Shown here: positions 43,578 to 52,564 of the stretch, one piece after another | Numbering within the stretch: position 1 is the stretch's first letter | Layout of the letters: every line of letters begins with the position of its first letter | Origin: Nocardioides sp. 1609 | GTDB taxonomy: Bacteria; Actinomycetota; Actinomycetes; Propionibacteriales; Nocardioidaceae | Length of the DNA stretch: 64,000 nucleotides | Assembly (NCBI RefSeq): GCF_004522105.1 | Contig: NZ_SPUJ01000001.1 | Span: 1-64,000 of the forward strand | Reading direction: 5' to 3' | The notes under the pieces: model-generated | Database searches by the model: none | What the model was told of the DNA's origin: nothing | What the model saw: the letters and a program-made list of their open reading frames with translations, nothing else | Translations under genes and position numbers: made by a program

Positions 43578-46500
43578 TCAACGTGGGATGCGCACCACCA
43601 CGGGAGCGGACTTGCTGGCCGCGGCGACCGCCGTGCCGGCGAAGACCGCCCGCAGGGAGTGCCGGCCGCGCGGCAGCCGGACCACGATCGTCCGGGTGGT
43701 GGCGGACCCGCCGAACGAGACGACCCTGATCCTCCTGCCGCCGTCGGTGATGGTCACCGGTCCGACGGGGCGCAGACCGCGGACGGCGAGACCCACGGTC
43801 AGCCGGACCTTGCGGGGCCCGACCTTCTTCGCCTTCAGCCTCGACGTCGAGGTCGCCTTGGTGACGGTGACCCGCACCGGTGCGCTCGTGGCCGGCTCCA
43901 GGGCGGCACTGGCCGGCGTGAGGACGGCCGTGTAGGTCGTCGTGCCGGGGAGCACGGCGGCGGACACCGTGGCGCTGCCGGCGGCGAGGTCGGCGGTGCC
44001 GACCGTCCGGCCGGCGGCGTCGCGGATCACGACTCTGCCCGCGGCCGTGCCGGTCGCGGTCGCGGCCTCGACGTCGAATTCGACCTTCGCCGGGTAGACG
44101 ACGGGCGTGGTGGCCTCGAGCGTGACCGTGGTGGCTTCGGGGCCAGGCACGCCGAGACCCTCCGGACCGGCCCACAGCAGGGCGCGGGCGGCCTGGCTGA
44201 GCCCGCCCTTGGGGTGCGTGCGGAACAGCACGGACGTGCCGAACACGACCGACCGCGCACCCGAGGCGACCTCGCCGGAGACGACGGAGGGCTGGCCCGC
44301 GGCGTTGGCCGGACCGTTGACGCCGGCCCCGCTCGGACGCCAGTGACCGGCGAGCAGCGGGTCGGCGCCGTAGGTCTGCTCGACCTCGGTGCCGGCGCCG
44401 AGGCCGGTGAACCAGGTGGCCGGGTAGATGAACGACGAGTCCTGGGCGTACGGCGCGAGGAGCGAGTCGGCGGGGGTCTCGACGGCGACGATGCCGTTGC
44501 CGCCGGTGTTGCCGGTCACGGCCGTGCCCGTCACCAGGCCGTAGGCGGCGGCGGCGTTGAAGGCGGCGCTGCCACGGCCGAGGACCGAGCCGCCCGCGTC
44601 GACGAAGGCCTGGACGGCGAGGCGCCCGGGCGACGCGTCGGCCAGGGTGAACGTCGATCCGATCCACAGCACGTCGGCGTCCTCGAGCCCGGTCGCGGTG
44701 CCGTTGGTCGCGGCGGTGTTGACGCCGGTCGCGGTGACGGGGACGAGCTCGTCGAAGCCCAGCTCGCTCAGCGAGAGCCGGTCGTCCTGCGTGCCGGCGT
44801 AGGCGATCGTGAGGTCGCTGAGGGCCTTGGTCGACTCGTCGTCCAGCGCCGCGACGTCGGCCGGTGTGGCCTTCTCGACGGCGATGTCGAACCCGTCCGC
44901 CACCTCGGCCACCGCGTCGCGGTCACCGGGGGCGACGACGACGGAGCCGTCGGCGAGCATCGAGACGGCGACGTCCTCGTCGAGGAGGGCGTTGACGGCC
45001 TGCATGTCGGCCAGCCCGGCGGCCTCGAAGGTGAGGTAGCCGTCGGCGGGCATGCTCGCCAGCGAGGTCGGCGCGGTGACCGGCGTGACGCTGCCGAGCG
45101 CGGCGTCGGTGGTCAGGCCGACCTTGTCGACCGTGGCGCCCCACAGGTAGGAGTAGCTCCACGCCGAGATGTCGTACATCGACGGCACCTTGGCGGAGAT
45201 GTCGTCACCCAGGTCGAGCAGCGAGTTGACCAGGCCGCGCAGCGGCTGGTGCAGGTCGACGACGTAGCTGCCGGCCGGGTAGGTCGTCCCGTCGACGGTG
45301 ACGTCGGCGTCCAGCGTGCCGACCTCGATGTCGTGGAAGAGCAGCTTCTCCACCAGCGAGGAGGCGTCCGAGGCGGAGCGCTGGTCGGCGCCGACCGGGA
45401 TCACGTAGGCGCGGGGCAGGGTGACCGGCTCCTGGTCGTCGGCGACGTCCCAGAGCGGCTTCCACTGCGTCGGGCCGGGGACGTCGGCGATCGTCTCGGT
45501 GGTCATCGAGACCTTGGCCTCGCCGGACGCGCCGCGGCGGAACACCTCGGCCTGGTTGATCAGCATGTCGCGGGCGTTGGCGGACACGTTCATGTACTCG
45601 ACCATGCTCTTCACGGTCTGCACGGCGACGGCGGTGTTGACGACGGCGCGGGCCGGGGTCTGCCGGCCACCGCTGGCGCCACGGGTCAGCGGCAGCTCGA
45701 CGGTCGACGTCGCGGCGCCGTAGAACGCGGCGTACTGGGCGGTGAAGATCGGCGGGAAGTCGTCCCAGCCCGACGCGGTGTCGCGGTACGGGATCTTGAT
45801 GTGCGCGGTGTCGGGGCCGGTGTTGGTGGGGCTGGTCTGGCCGGTGGTGACGTTGTAGTAGGTGTTGCCGGGGATGTCGGCGGCGACGACGTCGGCCTCG
45901 ACCTCCAGGGCCATCGCGTAGTTGTGCGGCATGTAGAGGTCGTACTCGTAGTTCGAGCCGTGCGGCGGTCCGCAGGGCTCCACCTGGAGCACGTTGGTGT
46001 AGCCGTGCAGGTCGGCGCTGTAGAGCGGCTGGATGGCCTGCGCGGTGCGCACGAACGACCGGGTCTCCGGCGTGGTGTTGGTGATCATGTCGCGGTTCGG
46101 GTCGAGGCCGAGCGCCGTCGCGCGGGTCGCGAGGGTGCGGCCGTCGGGGTTCAGCGACAGCGAGAAGTAGAGCCGGTTGTTGCGCAGGATGCTGCCGACC
46201 TCGGACGTCGGGGCGTGCACCAGCCAGTCGATGTACTGCATGACGCCGTCGGTGCCCTCCCACTCGTTGCCGTGGATGTTGGCGCTGACCCAGACCGGCG
46301 TCTTGTACTGCGCGAGGAGCTCGGCGTCGTCGGCGGCGGCGTCCGGGTCCTCCTTCAGCTCGTCCTTCCAGGCCGCCTGCTGCGCGGTGTCCTCGGCCCG
46401 CTCGGGCGCGGTCACGGTGACGAGGTAGAGGTCGCGGCCCGCGGTCGACTGCCCGACGACCTGGGTGGAGATCCGGTCGCTCTCGCCCATCCACTCGATC

Positions 46501-46847
46501 AGCTTCGGGGCCAGGTCGGGGTGCCCGAGCAGCTCCGCGGTGTGCGCGGCGTCGTCGGGGTTGTCGCGGTAGAGCCGCAGCTCCGGCTGGTACGGGTACG
46601 ACGTGGGCATCTCCAGCGGGTCACCCGAGACGGGCGCGGCGGCGGCCCGTCGGGCCACCGCGGCCTTCTCCACCGGCGCGACCCGGGTCGCGGTGGCGGC
46701 ACCACGGCCGGCGCTGTCGGGGTCGGGCGCGGCCGCCGTCGAGGCGGTGGCCGCGGACGGGACGGCGGCACCCGCGTCCGGTGCCGGGAGGGCCAGGGCA
46801 GAGGCGAGCAGCGCCGAGCAGCTCAAGGTCGCCAACGTGCGTTTCAA
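43578..46847 (-). CDS. Secreted M14-family zinc carboxypeptidase, 1089 aa
   Basis: Signal peptide (KRTLATLSCSALLASALALPAP, cut near GAA), then a propeptide-like Ala-rich stretch and an M14 catalytic domain: zinc ligands in NIHGNEWEG (about H190, E193) and LHGYTN (H about 279), and the catalytic Glu in STVELPLTRG (about 384). The rest (about 420-1089) holds a mixed region and C-terminal Ig-like beta domains (VTVTKATSTSRLKAKKVGPRKVRL, then GRHSLRAVFAGT). It probably degrades extracellular peptides or crosslinked wall material. The start is a TTG with AGGAG 6 nt upstream; the ATG alternatives lie inside the signal region. A 15-bp palindrome lies upstream. Confidence 0.88.
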   Translation of the reverse strand: MKRTLATLSCSALLASALALPAPDAGAAVPSAATASTAAAPDPDSAGRGAATATRVAPVEKAAVARRAAAAPVSGDPLEMPTSYPYQPELRLYRDNPDDAAHTAELLGHPDLAPKLIEWMGESDRISTQVVGQSTAGRDLYLVTVTAPERAEDTAQQAAWKDELKEDPDAAADDAELLAQYKTPVWVSANIHGNEWEGTDGVMQYIDWLVHAPTSEVGSILRNNRLYFSLSLNPDGRTLATRATALGLDPNRDMITNTTPETRSFVRTAQAIQPLYSADLHGYTNVLQVEPCGPPHGSNYEYDLYMPHNYAMALEVEADVVAADIPGNTYYNVTTGQTSPTNTGPDTAHIKIPYRDTASGWDDFPPIFTAQYAAFYGAATSTVELPLTRGASGGRQTPARAVVNTAVAVQTVKSMVEYMNVSANARDMLINQAEVFRRGASGEAKVSMTTETIADVPGPTQWKPLWDVADDQEPVTLPRAYVIPVGADQRSASDASSLVEKLLFHDIEVGTLDADVTVDGTTYPAGSYVVDLHQPLRGLVNSLLDLGDDISAKVPSMYDISAWSYSYLWGATVDKVGLTTDAALGSVTPVTAPTSLASMPADGYLTFEAAGLADMQAVNALLDEDVAVSMLADGSVVVAPGDRDAVAEVADGFDIAVEKATPADVAALDDESTKALSDLTIAYAGTQDDRLSLSELGFDELVPVTATGVNTAATNGTATGLEDADVLWIGSTFTLADASPGRLAVQAFVDAGGSVLGRGSAAFNAAAAYGLVTGTAVTGNTGGNGIVAVETPADSLLAPYAQDSSFIYPATWFTGLGAGTEVEQTYGADPLLAGHWRPSGAGVNGPANAAGQPSVVSGEVASGARSVVFGTSVLFRTHPKGGLSQAARALLWAGPEGLGVPGPEATTVTLEATTPVVYPAKVEFDVEAATATGTAAGRVVIRDAAGRTVGTADLAAGSATVSAAVLPGTTTYTAVLTPASAALEPATSAPVRVTVTKATSTSRLKAKKVGPRKVRLTVGLAVRGLRPVGPVTITDGGRRIRVVSFGGSATTRTIVVRLPRGRHSLRAVFAGTAVAAASKSAPVVVRIPR

Positions 46848-46897
46848 CGGGGACTCCTGTGTTCTGGGAGAGCACGTCGACGGTCGGCGACGCGATC

Positions 46898-46912
46898 GTC
46901 AGACTGTCTGAC
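46898..46912 (-). promoter_or_regulatory. GTCAGAC-T-GTCTGAC palindrome upstream of the M14 peptidase
   Basis: This perfect 15-bp palindrome lies 51 bp upstream of the TTG start, flanked on the minus strand by CATTGTCAGACAG. Its low-GC flanks contrast with the surroundings. It is likely an operator for an unidentified regulator, or overlaps the promoter of the peptidase gene. Confidence 0.5.
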
Positions 46913-46989
46913 AATGTTTCCGACTCGATGACGGCGGTGTTACGGGCGGGGGTCGGATCCTGCCGGACCGCGAGGGTGCGGGCAAGGAC

Positions 46990-47661
46990 TCAGGCGTCGG
47001 GTGCGCGCTCGTTGTACACGCCGGCCGGCTCCTGTCCCGACAGCGCGCCGACCGCGGCCATGACCTCGTCGGTGAGCAGACGCCGGGCCCGGCCGAGCGG
47101 GACGTCGTCGAAGCGGCCGGCGACGTGGATCGGCTCACCGAAGGTGATGCTCACCGGCACCACCTTGGGCAGCCGGGCGCCGACCGGCTGGATCCTCTCG
47201 GTGCCGACCAGCCCCACGGGCACCACGGGGACGCCGGCGGTGAGCGCGAGGTGGGCCACGCCGGTACGACCGCGGTAGAGGCGACCGTCGCGCGAGCGGG
47301 TGCCCTCGGGGTAGATGCCGAAGGCGTCACCGCGGCCGAGCACCTCCAGCGCGACGTCCAGCGACGCGATGGCGGCCCGCGTGTCGTCGCGGTCGACCGG
47401 CAGCATGCCGAGTCCCTCGAACCACGCCTTCGTGAACGCCCCCTTCAACCCCGTGCCCTCGAAGTAGTCGGACTTGGCGAGGAAGACCACCGTGCGCGGC
47501 ACGACGACCGGGATGACCACGGAGTCGATGAAGCTCAGGTGGTTGCTCGCGAGGATCACCCCACCCGTCGCGGGGACGTGGTGCAGGCCCGTGATCGTGG
47601 GCCGCCACACGGCCTTGGCCACGGGCGGGACGACGGAGTGGAGGACCTGGTAGAGCACCAC
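46990..47661 (-). CDS. plsC: 1-acyl-sn-glycerol-3-phosphate acyltransferase (PlsC-like)
   Basis: This 223-aa membrane-associated acyltransferase has motif I NHLSFID (N40, H41, D46), motif II region GLGMLPVDRDD, motif III FGIYPEGTRSRDG (about 115-127) and motif IV VPVVPVGLVG. It transfers an acyl chain to lysophosphatidic acid in phospholipid synthesis. GTG start. Upstream on the same strand, 105 bp past the end of the peptidoglycan-binding gene. Several PlsC-like paralogues usually exist in actinobacteria, so the specific substrate is uncertain. Confidence 0.9.
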   Translation of the reverse strand: MVLYQVLHSVVPPVAKAVWRPTITGLHHVPATGGVILASNHLSFIDSVVIPVVVPRTVVFLAKSDYFEGTGLKGAFTKAWFEGLGMLPVDRDDTRAAIASLDVALEVLGRGDAFGIYPEGTRSRDGRLYRGRTGVAHLALTAGVPVVPVGLVGTERIQPVGARLPKVVPVSITFGEPIHVAGRFDDVPLGRARRLLTDEVMAAVGALSGQEPAGVYNERAPDA

Positions 47662-47766
47662 GGCGTCAGTCTGTCGGTTACCCGCCGGTCGGCCGACTCC
47701 CGGGGCCCGGTGCCCAGGGGATGGACGGCCCGGGGCGGTCGGCCCAGCGGTCGGCTCAGGGTCGGC

Positions 47767-48699
47767 TCAGGGGACGGGCGGCGCCCCGGACTCGTGGGCG
47801 ACGATGTCGCGGGCCAGGCCCTCCCACCTCGCGTAGGCGTCGGGGTACGCCGAGCGCTGCACCGCCTGCGCCGCCTGGGTGACCGACATCGACTCCCACC
47901 CGGGGACGTCGAGCAGGCCGGGGTTCGGCGTGTGCGACGCGACGCCGTAGAAGGCCTTGCTCGCCAGCACCGCGTCGAGGATCTGGGCCTCGGTGCCCCA
48001 GCCCTGCGAGGTGCGCTGCTGGAAGAGACCGAGCGAGTCGCGGTCGCCGTAGTCGACGTTGAGCAGCGTCGCCTCCTGCATCGCGGTCGCCAGCGCGATC
48101 ACCCAGCCGCGCTCCGGGACGCCGGCGCCCCTGCCGACGCCGATGATCGTGCGGGCGTTGCTCTTCTGGGCCTGCGACAGCGAGTCGTACGACGTGCCCG
48201 GCACCGTCCCTCCGCCGCCCGTGCCGAGCAGCGTCGTCCAGGTCGCCGGCCCGGCGACGCCGTCGGGCGTGAGGCCGTGGGCCGACTGGAAGGACCGCAC
48301 GGCGGCGCCGGTGGCCGGTCCGAAGCTGCCGTCGGTGTCGAGGGTGGAGCCGTGCTTGTCCAGCTGGACCTGCAGCGCCTGGACCGCGGGACCCCGGTCG
48401 CCCTCGCGCAGCGTGCGCACCAGGGCGGTGAAGGTCCGGGGTCCGGCGACGCCGTCGGAGGCCAGCCCGGCCGACGACTGGAACGCGGCGACGGCGTCCC
48501 TCGTGCCCGTGCCGAACGCCCCGTCGGCGGCGGTCGAGAAGCCGCGCGAGGTGAGGAGGTACTGCAGCGAGGTCACGTCGGCGCCGCCCGCCCCGGTCCT
48601 CAGGGTCGGGTAGGTCGCGGCGTGGGACGGCGCGGCGGTGACCGTCACGGTGGCGACCGCGACGACGAGAGCGGTCAGGAGCACGAGGAGACGACGCAT
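47767..48699 (-). CDS. Secreted peptidoglycan-binding protein with lysozyme-like C-terminal domain
   Basis: This 310-aa protein has a signal peptide (RRLLVLLTALVVAVATVTVTA, cut at SHA-ATY). Two PG_binding_1 repeats follow (GADVTSLQYLLTSRGF and GPAVQALQVQLDKHG; about residues 35-160). Then comes a C-terminal domain of about 130 aa with IALATAMQEATLLNVDYGDRDSLGLFQQRTSQGWGTEAQI, found in many actinobacterial wall hydrolase-like proteins. The predicted catalytic residue is the Glu in AMQEATL. It probably acts on cell-wall glycan. Between plsC and the GNAT gene on the same strand. Confidence 0.88.
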   Translation of the reverse strand: MRRLLVLLTALVVAVATVTVTAAPSHAATYPTLRTGAGGADVTSLQYLLTSRGFSTAADGAFGTGTRDAVAAFQSSAGLASDGVAGPRTFTALVRTLREGDRGPAVQALQVQLDKHGSTLDTDGSFGPATGAAVRSFQSAHGLTPDGVAGPATWTTLLGTGGGGTVPGTSYDSLSQAQKSNARTIIGVGRGAGVPERGWVIALATAMQEATLLNVDYGDRDSLGLFQQRTSQGWGTEAQILDAVLASKAFYGVASHTPNPGLLDVPGWESMSVTQAAQAVQRSAYPDAYARWEGLARDIVAHESGAPPVP

Positions 48700-48766
48700 G
48701 CCCCCACGTCACCAGCGCGGCGCGTGCCCCGGTAGCGGGCAATCCCTCGCCGGGCGCACGGGGACG

Positions 48767-49561
48767 TCAGTCCGGCCGGGTCCACTCGTACGGCGTCGTC
48801 GTGGTCACCGCGAGCAGGCCGGAACGCTCCAGGATCGGTCGCGACATCGGGCTGCAGTCGACCTGCAGCAGCCGGACGCCGCGCGCGAGCGCCGACCGCG
48901 CGCGGGCCGCGGTCAGGGCGCGGTAGAGCCCGCGACCACGGTGGTCCTCGAGCGTGGCGCCGCCCCACAGTCCCGCGAACTCGGTGCCGTCGACGAACTC
49001 GAGGCGGCCGACGGAGACGATGCGGTCGCCGTCGAGGGCGGCCCAGACCTCGCACCGACCGGCGGCGTCCGCCACCCGCTGGACCAGGTCGCCCCCGCGC
49101 CCGAAGACGAGGCGCTGGACGTCGCTGCCCTCGGCGAGCAGCACGTCGGCGTCCGGGGCGTCGTCGAGGCGGTGCACCGAGAGGCCGTCGTCGAGCCGGA
49201 CGTCGACCGCCAGGGTCGTCGCCTCCCCCACCATCACCGTCTCGAGCTCGCCGGGCACGAGGCCGTGCGCGCGCAGGACGTCGTCCAGCTCGGCGGCCTG
49301 GTCGTCGTGGCCGCGGGTCTTCCACTCGAACGACACCACGTCGGTCTCGTCGCGGAACCAGGCGACCGTGGCCGCGACGAGCCGCGGCACGTCGTACCCG
49401 GCGAGACCCTCGTAGCTCACGAATCCCTGCTGCTCGCCGTCGTGGCGGTGGACCGCCCGCCACAGCGGCCCGGCCCGGTCCCAGGAGAGCGCCCCGGCGG
49501 TCTCGGCGACGCCGCGCAGCTGGGTGTCGTAGGCGTGCAGGAGCTCCTCGCGGGTGGCCAT
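48767..49561 (-). CDS. GNAT-family N-acetyltransferase
   Basis: This 264-aa protein has an N-terminal region of about 140 aa not typical of GNAT (HAYDTQLRGVAETAGALSWDRAGPLWRAV), then a GNAT domain: VGRLEFVDGTEFAGLWGGATLEDHRGRGLYRALTAARARSA (acetyl-CoA loop RGRGLYRA at about 202-210) and GVRLLQVDCSPMSRPILERSGL. ATG 49561 is taken; the longer open frame upstream runs through a hairpin and is not supported. Substrate unknown. Confidence 0.85.
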   Translation of the reverse strand: MATREELLHAYDTQLRGVAETAGALSWDRAGPLWRAVHRHDGEQQGFVSYEGLAGYDVPRLVAATVAWFRDETDVVSFEWKTRGHDDQAAELDDVLRAHGLVPGELETVMVGEATTLAVDVRLDDGLSVHRLDDAPDADVLLAEGSDVQRLVFGRGGDLVQRVADAAGRCEVWAALDGDRIVSVGRLEFVDGTEFAGLWGGATLEDHRGRGLYRALTAARARSALARGVRLLQVDCSPMSRPILERSGLLAVTTTTPYEWTRPD

Positions 49562-49642
49562 GACGCCATTGTCGCCTGCGCCCCGGTCCCGGCGGGGCCG
49601 ACCGCGCGGGGACCGACCGGGCACGGGCGACCGGGCATGGAC

Positions 49643-49679
49643 GAAGGGCCCTCGTGAGTATGAGTCACGAGGGCCCTTC
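49643..49679. terminator. Strong hairpin in the gene-poor gap
   Basis: GAAGGGCCCTCGTGA (49643-49657) and TCACGAGGGCCCTTC (49665-49679) are perfect 15-bp arms with a 7-nt loop. Both flanking genes start away from it, so it does not terminate either. It would fit the 3' end of an unannotated small RNA from either strand. Confidence 0.6.
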
Positions 49680-49956
49680 CGGGTGGTCGGCGCGATGCCT
49701 CCGACCGACCGCTCCTCCACGCTGGTCCCCGGCCCGTCCCATCACCCGACGGGCAGCGGCCGCGGCTCCGGCGGACCGGTGCTGCAGCCGTGCGGACCCT
49801 CGTCTCCGAGTGGCCGGCACCCCCGTGCGGGAGTGCGTGGGGCAGTTCTACGCCCACCCGCGAGCGCCGCGCAAGAGGTCGCGGGGACATTCCGCCGGTT
49901 CCACCGGATGTCCACAGGAAGGGGTCGTCATTCCACAGGCGCGGGCCGTCGTGCAC

Positions 49957-49989
49957 AGGTTGTCCCCAGGTTCGTCCCCAGGTTCACCC
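49957..49989. repeat. Three AGGTT-TCCCC-type repeats
   Basis: AGGTTGTCCCC, AGGTTCGTCCCC and AGGTTCACCC follow directly one after another (11-12-bp period). They resemble the DnaA-box core TTGTCCACA with A-to-C changes, as in the array near 25.1 kb, but none matches the consensus. Confidence 0.5.
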
Positions 49990-50083
49990 GGTGCGGACCG
50001 CGCCGCCGGATGAGCCCGCGTACTCAGCCCGGGTGAGCAGCCGCAGGGGTCACCCGAGCGCTCCGCGCTGCTGGACTGGCGCC

Positions 50084-52564
50084 ATGCCCGTCACCGCTCC
50101 CGTCTACCTCTACGCCGACCCGCGCTCGTGCCCGTCCTGCCGCGGGTCGCTCCTCGCCCACACCGAGGACGACCGGCACTGCCGCCGGTGCGGCGTGCCG
50201 CTCGACCACGACCTCGCCGTCGACGTCTTCGCGGCGCTGCAGGGCGTCGACAGGCTCGCCGGGCAGCTCCGGCTCGCCGCCCGGGCCGTGCCCGCCCCGC
50301 AGCCGGCGGCACCGGCGGCCCCGGCCACCGCGGCCGCCCCGGCGGCACCGGTGTGGACGTCGTCCCTGCCGGAGGCGCCGGTGCGCACCGGCGTCCGGAC
50401 GTCGTCGGTGCCGGCGATCCTGCTCGGCCTCGGCGCCCTGTGCCTGCTGGTCGCCGCCGTCGCGTTCCTCGCGGTCGCGTGGTCGTGGCTCGGGGTCGGC
50501 GGCCGCACCGCCGTGCTGGTCGGTCTGACCGCGGTCACCGGCGTGGGCGGCGTCCTGCTGCGGCGCCGCGACCTCCGCGTCGCGGCCGAGGCGATCGTGA
50601 CGGTCGCGCTCGGTCTGCTGCTGCTCGACGTGCTCGGCGCCCGGGGCGCCGGGTGGCTCGGCGACCTCACCGGCGCGGGCCTGGCCTGCACCCTCGGTGC
50701 GGCGCTCGCCGTCGGCGGCGGCGTCCTGTGGGCCGTGGAGCGGCGCCTGGCGGTGTCGTCCCTGGCCGTCGTGACCGGGCTGTTCGTCGTGCAGGCGGCA
50801 CTCCCCTCGCTCGAGCCCCTCGACGGGTCGGCGCTGCTGGTGGCCGGCCTCGCGGTCCTCGGGTTCACCGGCCTCGCGAGGCTCGGTCGCGACGTCGGTC
50901 GACCCGTCCTGGTCGCGGCGGCCGCCGTCGCGGCAGCGGCGGCGTGGTGCGACCTGCTCGGCACCGCGCTCCTCGGCGCCGCGACGACGGCCGACCGCGC
51001 CGACGCGTTGACCCTCGCCGGGCTGTGGGGCTCCCCGGACGGTGTCGCCCTGGTCGCCGCGGCCCTGCTGCTGCTCGCCCCGCTCGCCCTCGGGCGCCCC
51101 CGGTACGCCGTCCTCGGCTGCGTCGCCGCTGCCGGCACCGCACTCACCGCCGTCGCGGTGCTGCCGGTCCTCGACGACGGCGCGACCCGCACGGCCCTCG
51201 CCTCGCTCGTCGCCGGCGTGGTCTGGATCGCCGCCGCCCACGCCGCCCCGTCCCGGCTCCGGCTCGCCGCCGTCGTCGTCGCGGCACTGTCGCTGGCGCC
51301 GTCACTGGTGATCGCCCTCGGTCTCGCGTCGCAGGCACTGGACGCGGCCACCGCCCCGGACGACGCCCTGCGCCTCGATCCGACCGACCTGCTGGCCTCG
51401 CCGTGGCTCGTCGTCCCGACCGTGCTCGCGACACTGGCGCTGCTGCTGACGCTGGTGCCGCCGCGCCCGCTCGGCGCCTGGGCCCGTGGAAGCGCCGCGG
51501 CCGTCGCGGCCGGCGCCGTCGCGACCCTCGCCCTGCACCCCGTGCCGCTGTGGACGGTCGTGGGTGCGGTCTGCGCGGTCGCGGTCGCGTTCGCGGCCGA
51601 CGCCCTGCTCCGCGACGACGCCGCCGCGCTCGTCCAGGTGCTCGCAGCGGGCGCGGCGCTGGCCGGCGCCGGCGGCCTCGCCCTGCCCGACCCCGGGCTG
51701 CTGCTCCTGCCGCTGGTCCTGGTGACGGCGTGCGCGGCCGTCGTCCTCCTGCTCGGCCGGTTCCCGGCGGCGACCGAGGTCGGCGCGATGGTCCTCGGTC
51801 CGGCCACGGCCGCGCTGCTCTGGACGACGGCGGACGTCGCCGGGCTCGACCCGGCGCTCGCCGCGGTGCCGGTGCTCGTCGTCCTCGGCGCGCTCGCCCT
51901 GCTGCTCCCCCGGCTCGAGCTCGAGGTGCCGGCGGCCCTCGCGGCGGTCGTCGCCGCCGCCGTCGCGGTGCCGCTGGCCGACGACGTCGCGGTGTCGCTC
52001 GCCCTGCACCTGACCCTGGCCGGGGCGCTGGTCACCGCCTCGTCGCTCGTCCACCCGTCGCGCCGGCCGCTGGCACTGGTCGGCGCGGCCCTGCTCGTGC
52101 TCGCGACGTGGGTGCGTCTGGCCGACCTCGGCGTCCAGGCGCCCGAGCCCTACACGCTGCCCACCGCGGTGGCCCTGGTGCTCGTCGGCCTGCACCGGCT
52201 GCGTGGCGACGCGCGCGCCGCCACGCGCACGACGCTGCTGCCGGGCCTCGGCCTGGCGCTGGTGCCGTCGCTGCTCCAGCTGCTCGTGAGCGACCCGGTC
52301 TCGCTGCGTGCCCTGCTGCTCGGCGCGGCCTGCCTCGCCCTGGTGCTCGCGGGGGCCCGGCTGCGGTGGAGCGCACCGCTCGTCGTCGGCGCCGTCGTCG
52401 GTGCGCTGCTGACCCTGGTCGAGCTGTCGCCGTACGCCGCCCGCACGCCGCAGTGGGTGGTGATCGGGCTGGCCGGCACGGTGCTGGTGGTGGTCGGCGT
52501 GACCTGGGAGCGCCGCGTCGTCGACCTCCGTCGGGCTGCGGCCTACGTCGGCCGGCTGCGCTGA
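50084..52564 (+). CDS. Large polytopic membrane protein with N-terminal zinc ribbon
   Basis: This 826-aa protein has an N-terminal zinc ribbon (CPSC at about 16-19 and CRRCG at about 33-37), a Pro/Ala linker and then around 22-24 hydrophobic segments from about residue 110 to the end. The composition (Leu/Ala/Val, very few charged residues) is typical of SCO7613-like actinobacterial proteins, of unknown function. A cytoplasmic zinc ribbon before a membrane block suggests a sensor or transport role (inference). The ATG at 50084 starts the ribbon. Its 3' end overlaps the alkyltransferase-like gene by 22 bp. Confidence 0.8.
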   Translation: MPVTAPVYLYADPRSCPSCRGSLLAHTEDDRHCRRCGVPLDHDLAVDVFAALQGVDRLAGQLRLAARAVPAPQPAAPAAPATAAAPAAPVWTSSLPEAPVRTGVRTSSVPAILLGLGALCLLVAAVAFLAVAWSWLGVGGRTAVLVGLTAVTGVGGVLLRRRDLRVAAEAIVTVALGLLLLDVLGARGAGWLGDLTGAGLACTLGAALAVGGGVLWAVERRLAVSSLAVVTGLFVVQAALPSLEPLDGSALLVAGLAVLGFTGLARLGRDVGRPVLVAAAAVAAAAAWCDLLGTALLGAATTADRADALTLAGLWGSPDGVALVAAALLLLAPLALGRPRYAVLGCVAAAGTALTAVAVLPVLDDGATRTALASLVAGVVWIAAAHAAPSRLRLAAVVVAALSLAPSLVIALGLASQALDAATAPDDALRLDPTDLLASPWLVVPTVLATLALLLTLVPPRPLGAWARGSAAAVAAGAVATLALHPVPLWTVVGAVCAVAVAFAADALLRDDAAALVQVLAAGAALAGAGGLALPDPGLLLLPLVLVTACAAVVLLLGRFPAATEVGAMVLGPATAALLWTTADVAGLDPALAAVPVLVVLGALALLLPRLELEVPAALAAVVAAAVAVPLADDVAVSLALHLTLAGALVTASSLVHPSRRPLALVGAALLVLATWVRLADLGVQAPEPYTLPTAVALVLVGLHRLRGDARAATRTTLLPGLGLALVPSLLQLLVSDPVSLRALLLGAACLALVLAGARLRWSAPLVVGAVVGALLTLVELSPYAARTPQWVVIGLAGTVLVVVGVTWERRVVDLRRAAAYVGRLR

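Larger units (their letters stand above)
49562..50083. other. 522-bp gene-poor intergenic region
   Basis: No convincing protein-coding frame: several open frames exist on both strands but with atypical composition and no ribosome sites. Contents: a strong hairpin near the GNAT start (49643-49679), a run of TCCACAGG-like motifs (49911-49937), a three-unit AGGTT-TCCCC repeat (49957-49989) and the promoter region of the plus-strand membrane protein. The hairpin is oddly placed for either flanking gene, since it is upstream of both. Confidence 0.5.

Noticed and set aside
37198..43729. Plus-strand open frames up to over 1000 codons opposite adnA and adnB
   Set aside because: They are shadows of the two helicase genes, without helicase or other domain motifs.
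48700..48766. c-di-AMP (ydaO-type) riboswitch upstream of the peptidoglycan-binding gene
   Set aside because: Actinobacterial wall hydrolase genes often have one, but only 67 bp separate the genes and no conserved core is visible.
49417..49956. Minus-strand open frame of 179 codons in the intergenic gap
   Set aside because: It overlaps the GNAT gene and the hairpin, has no ribosome site and no recognisable fold; composition resembles other noncoding frames.
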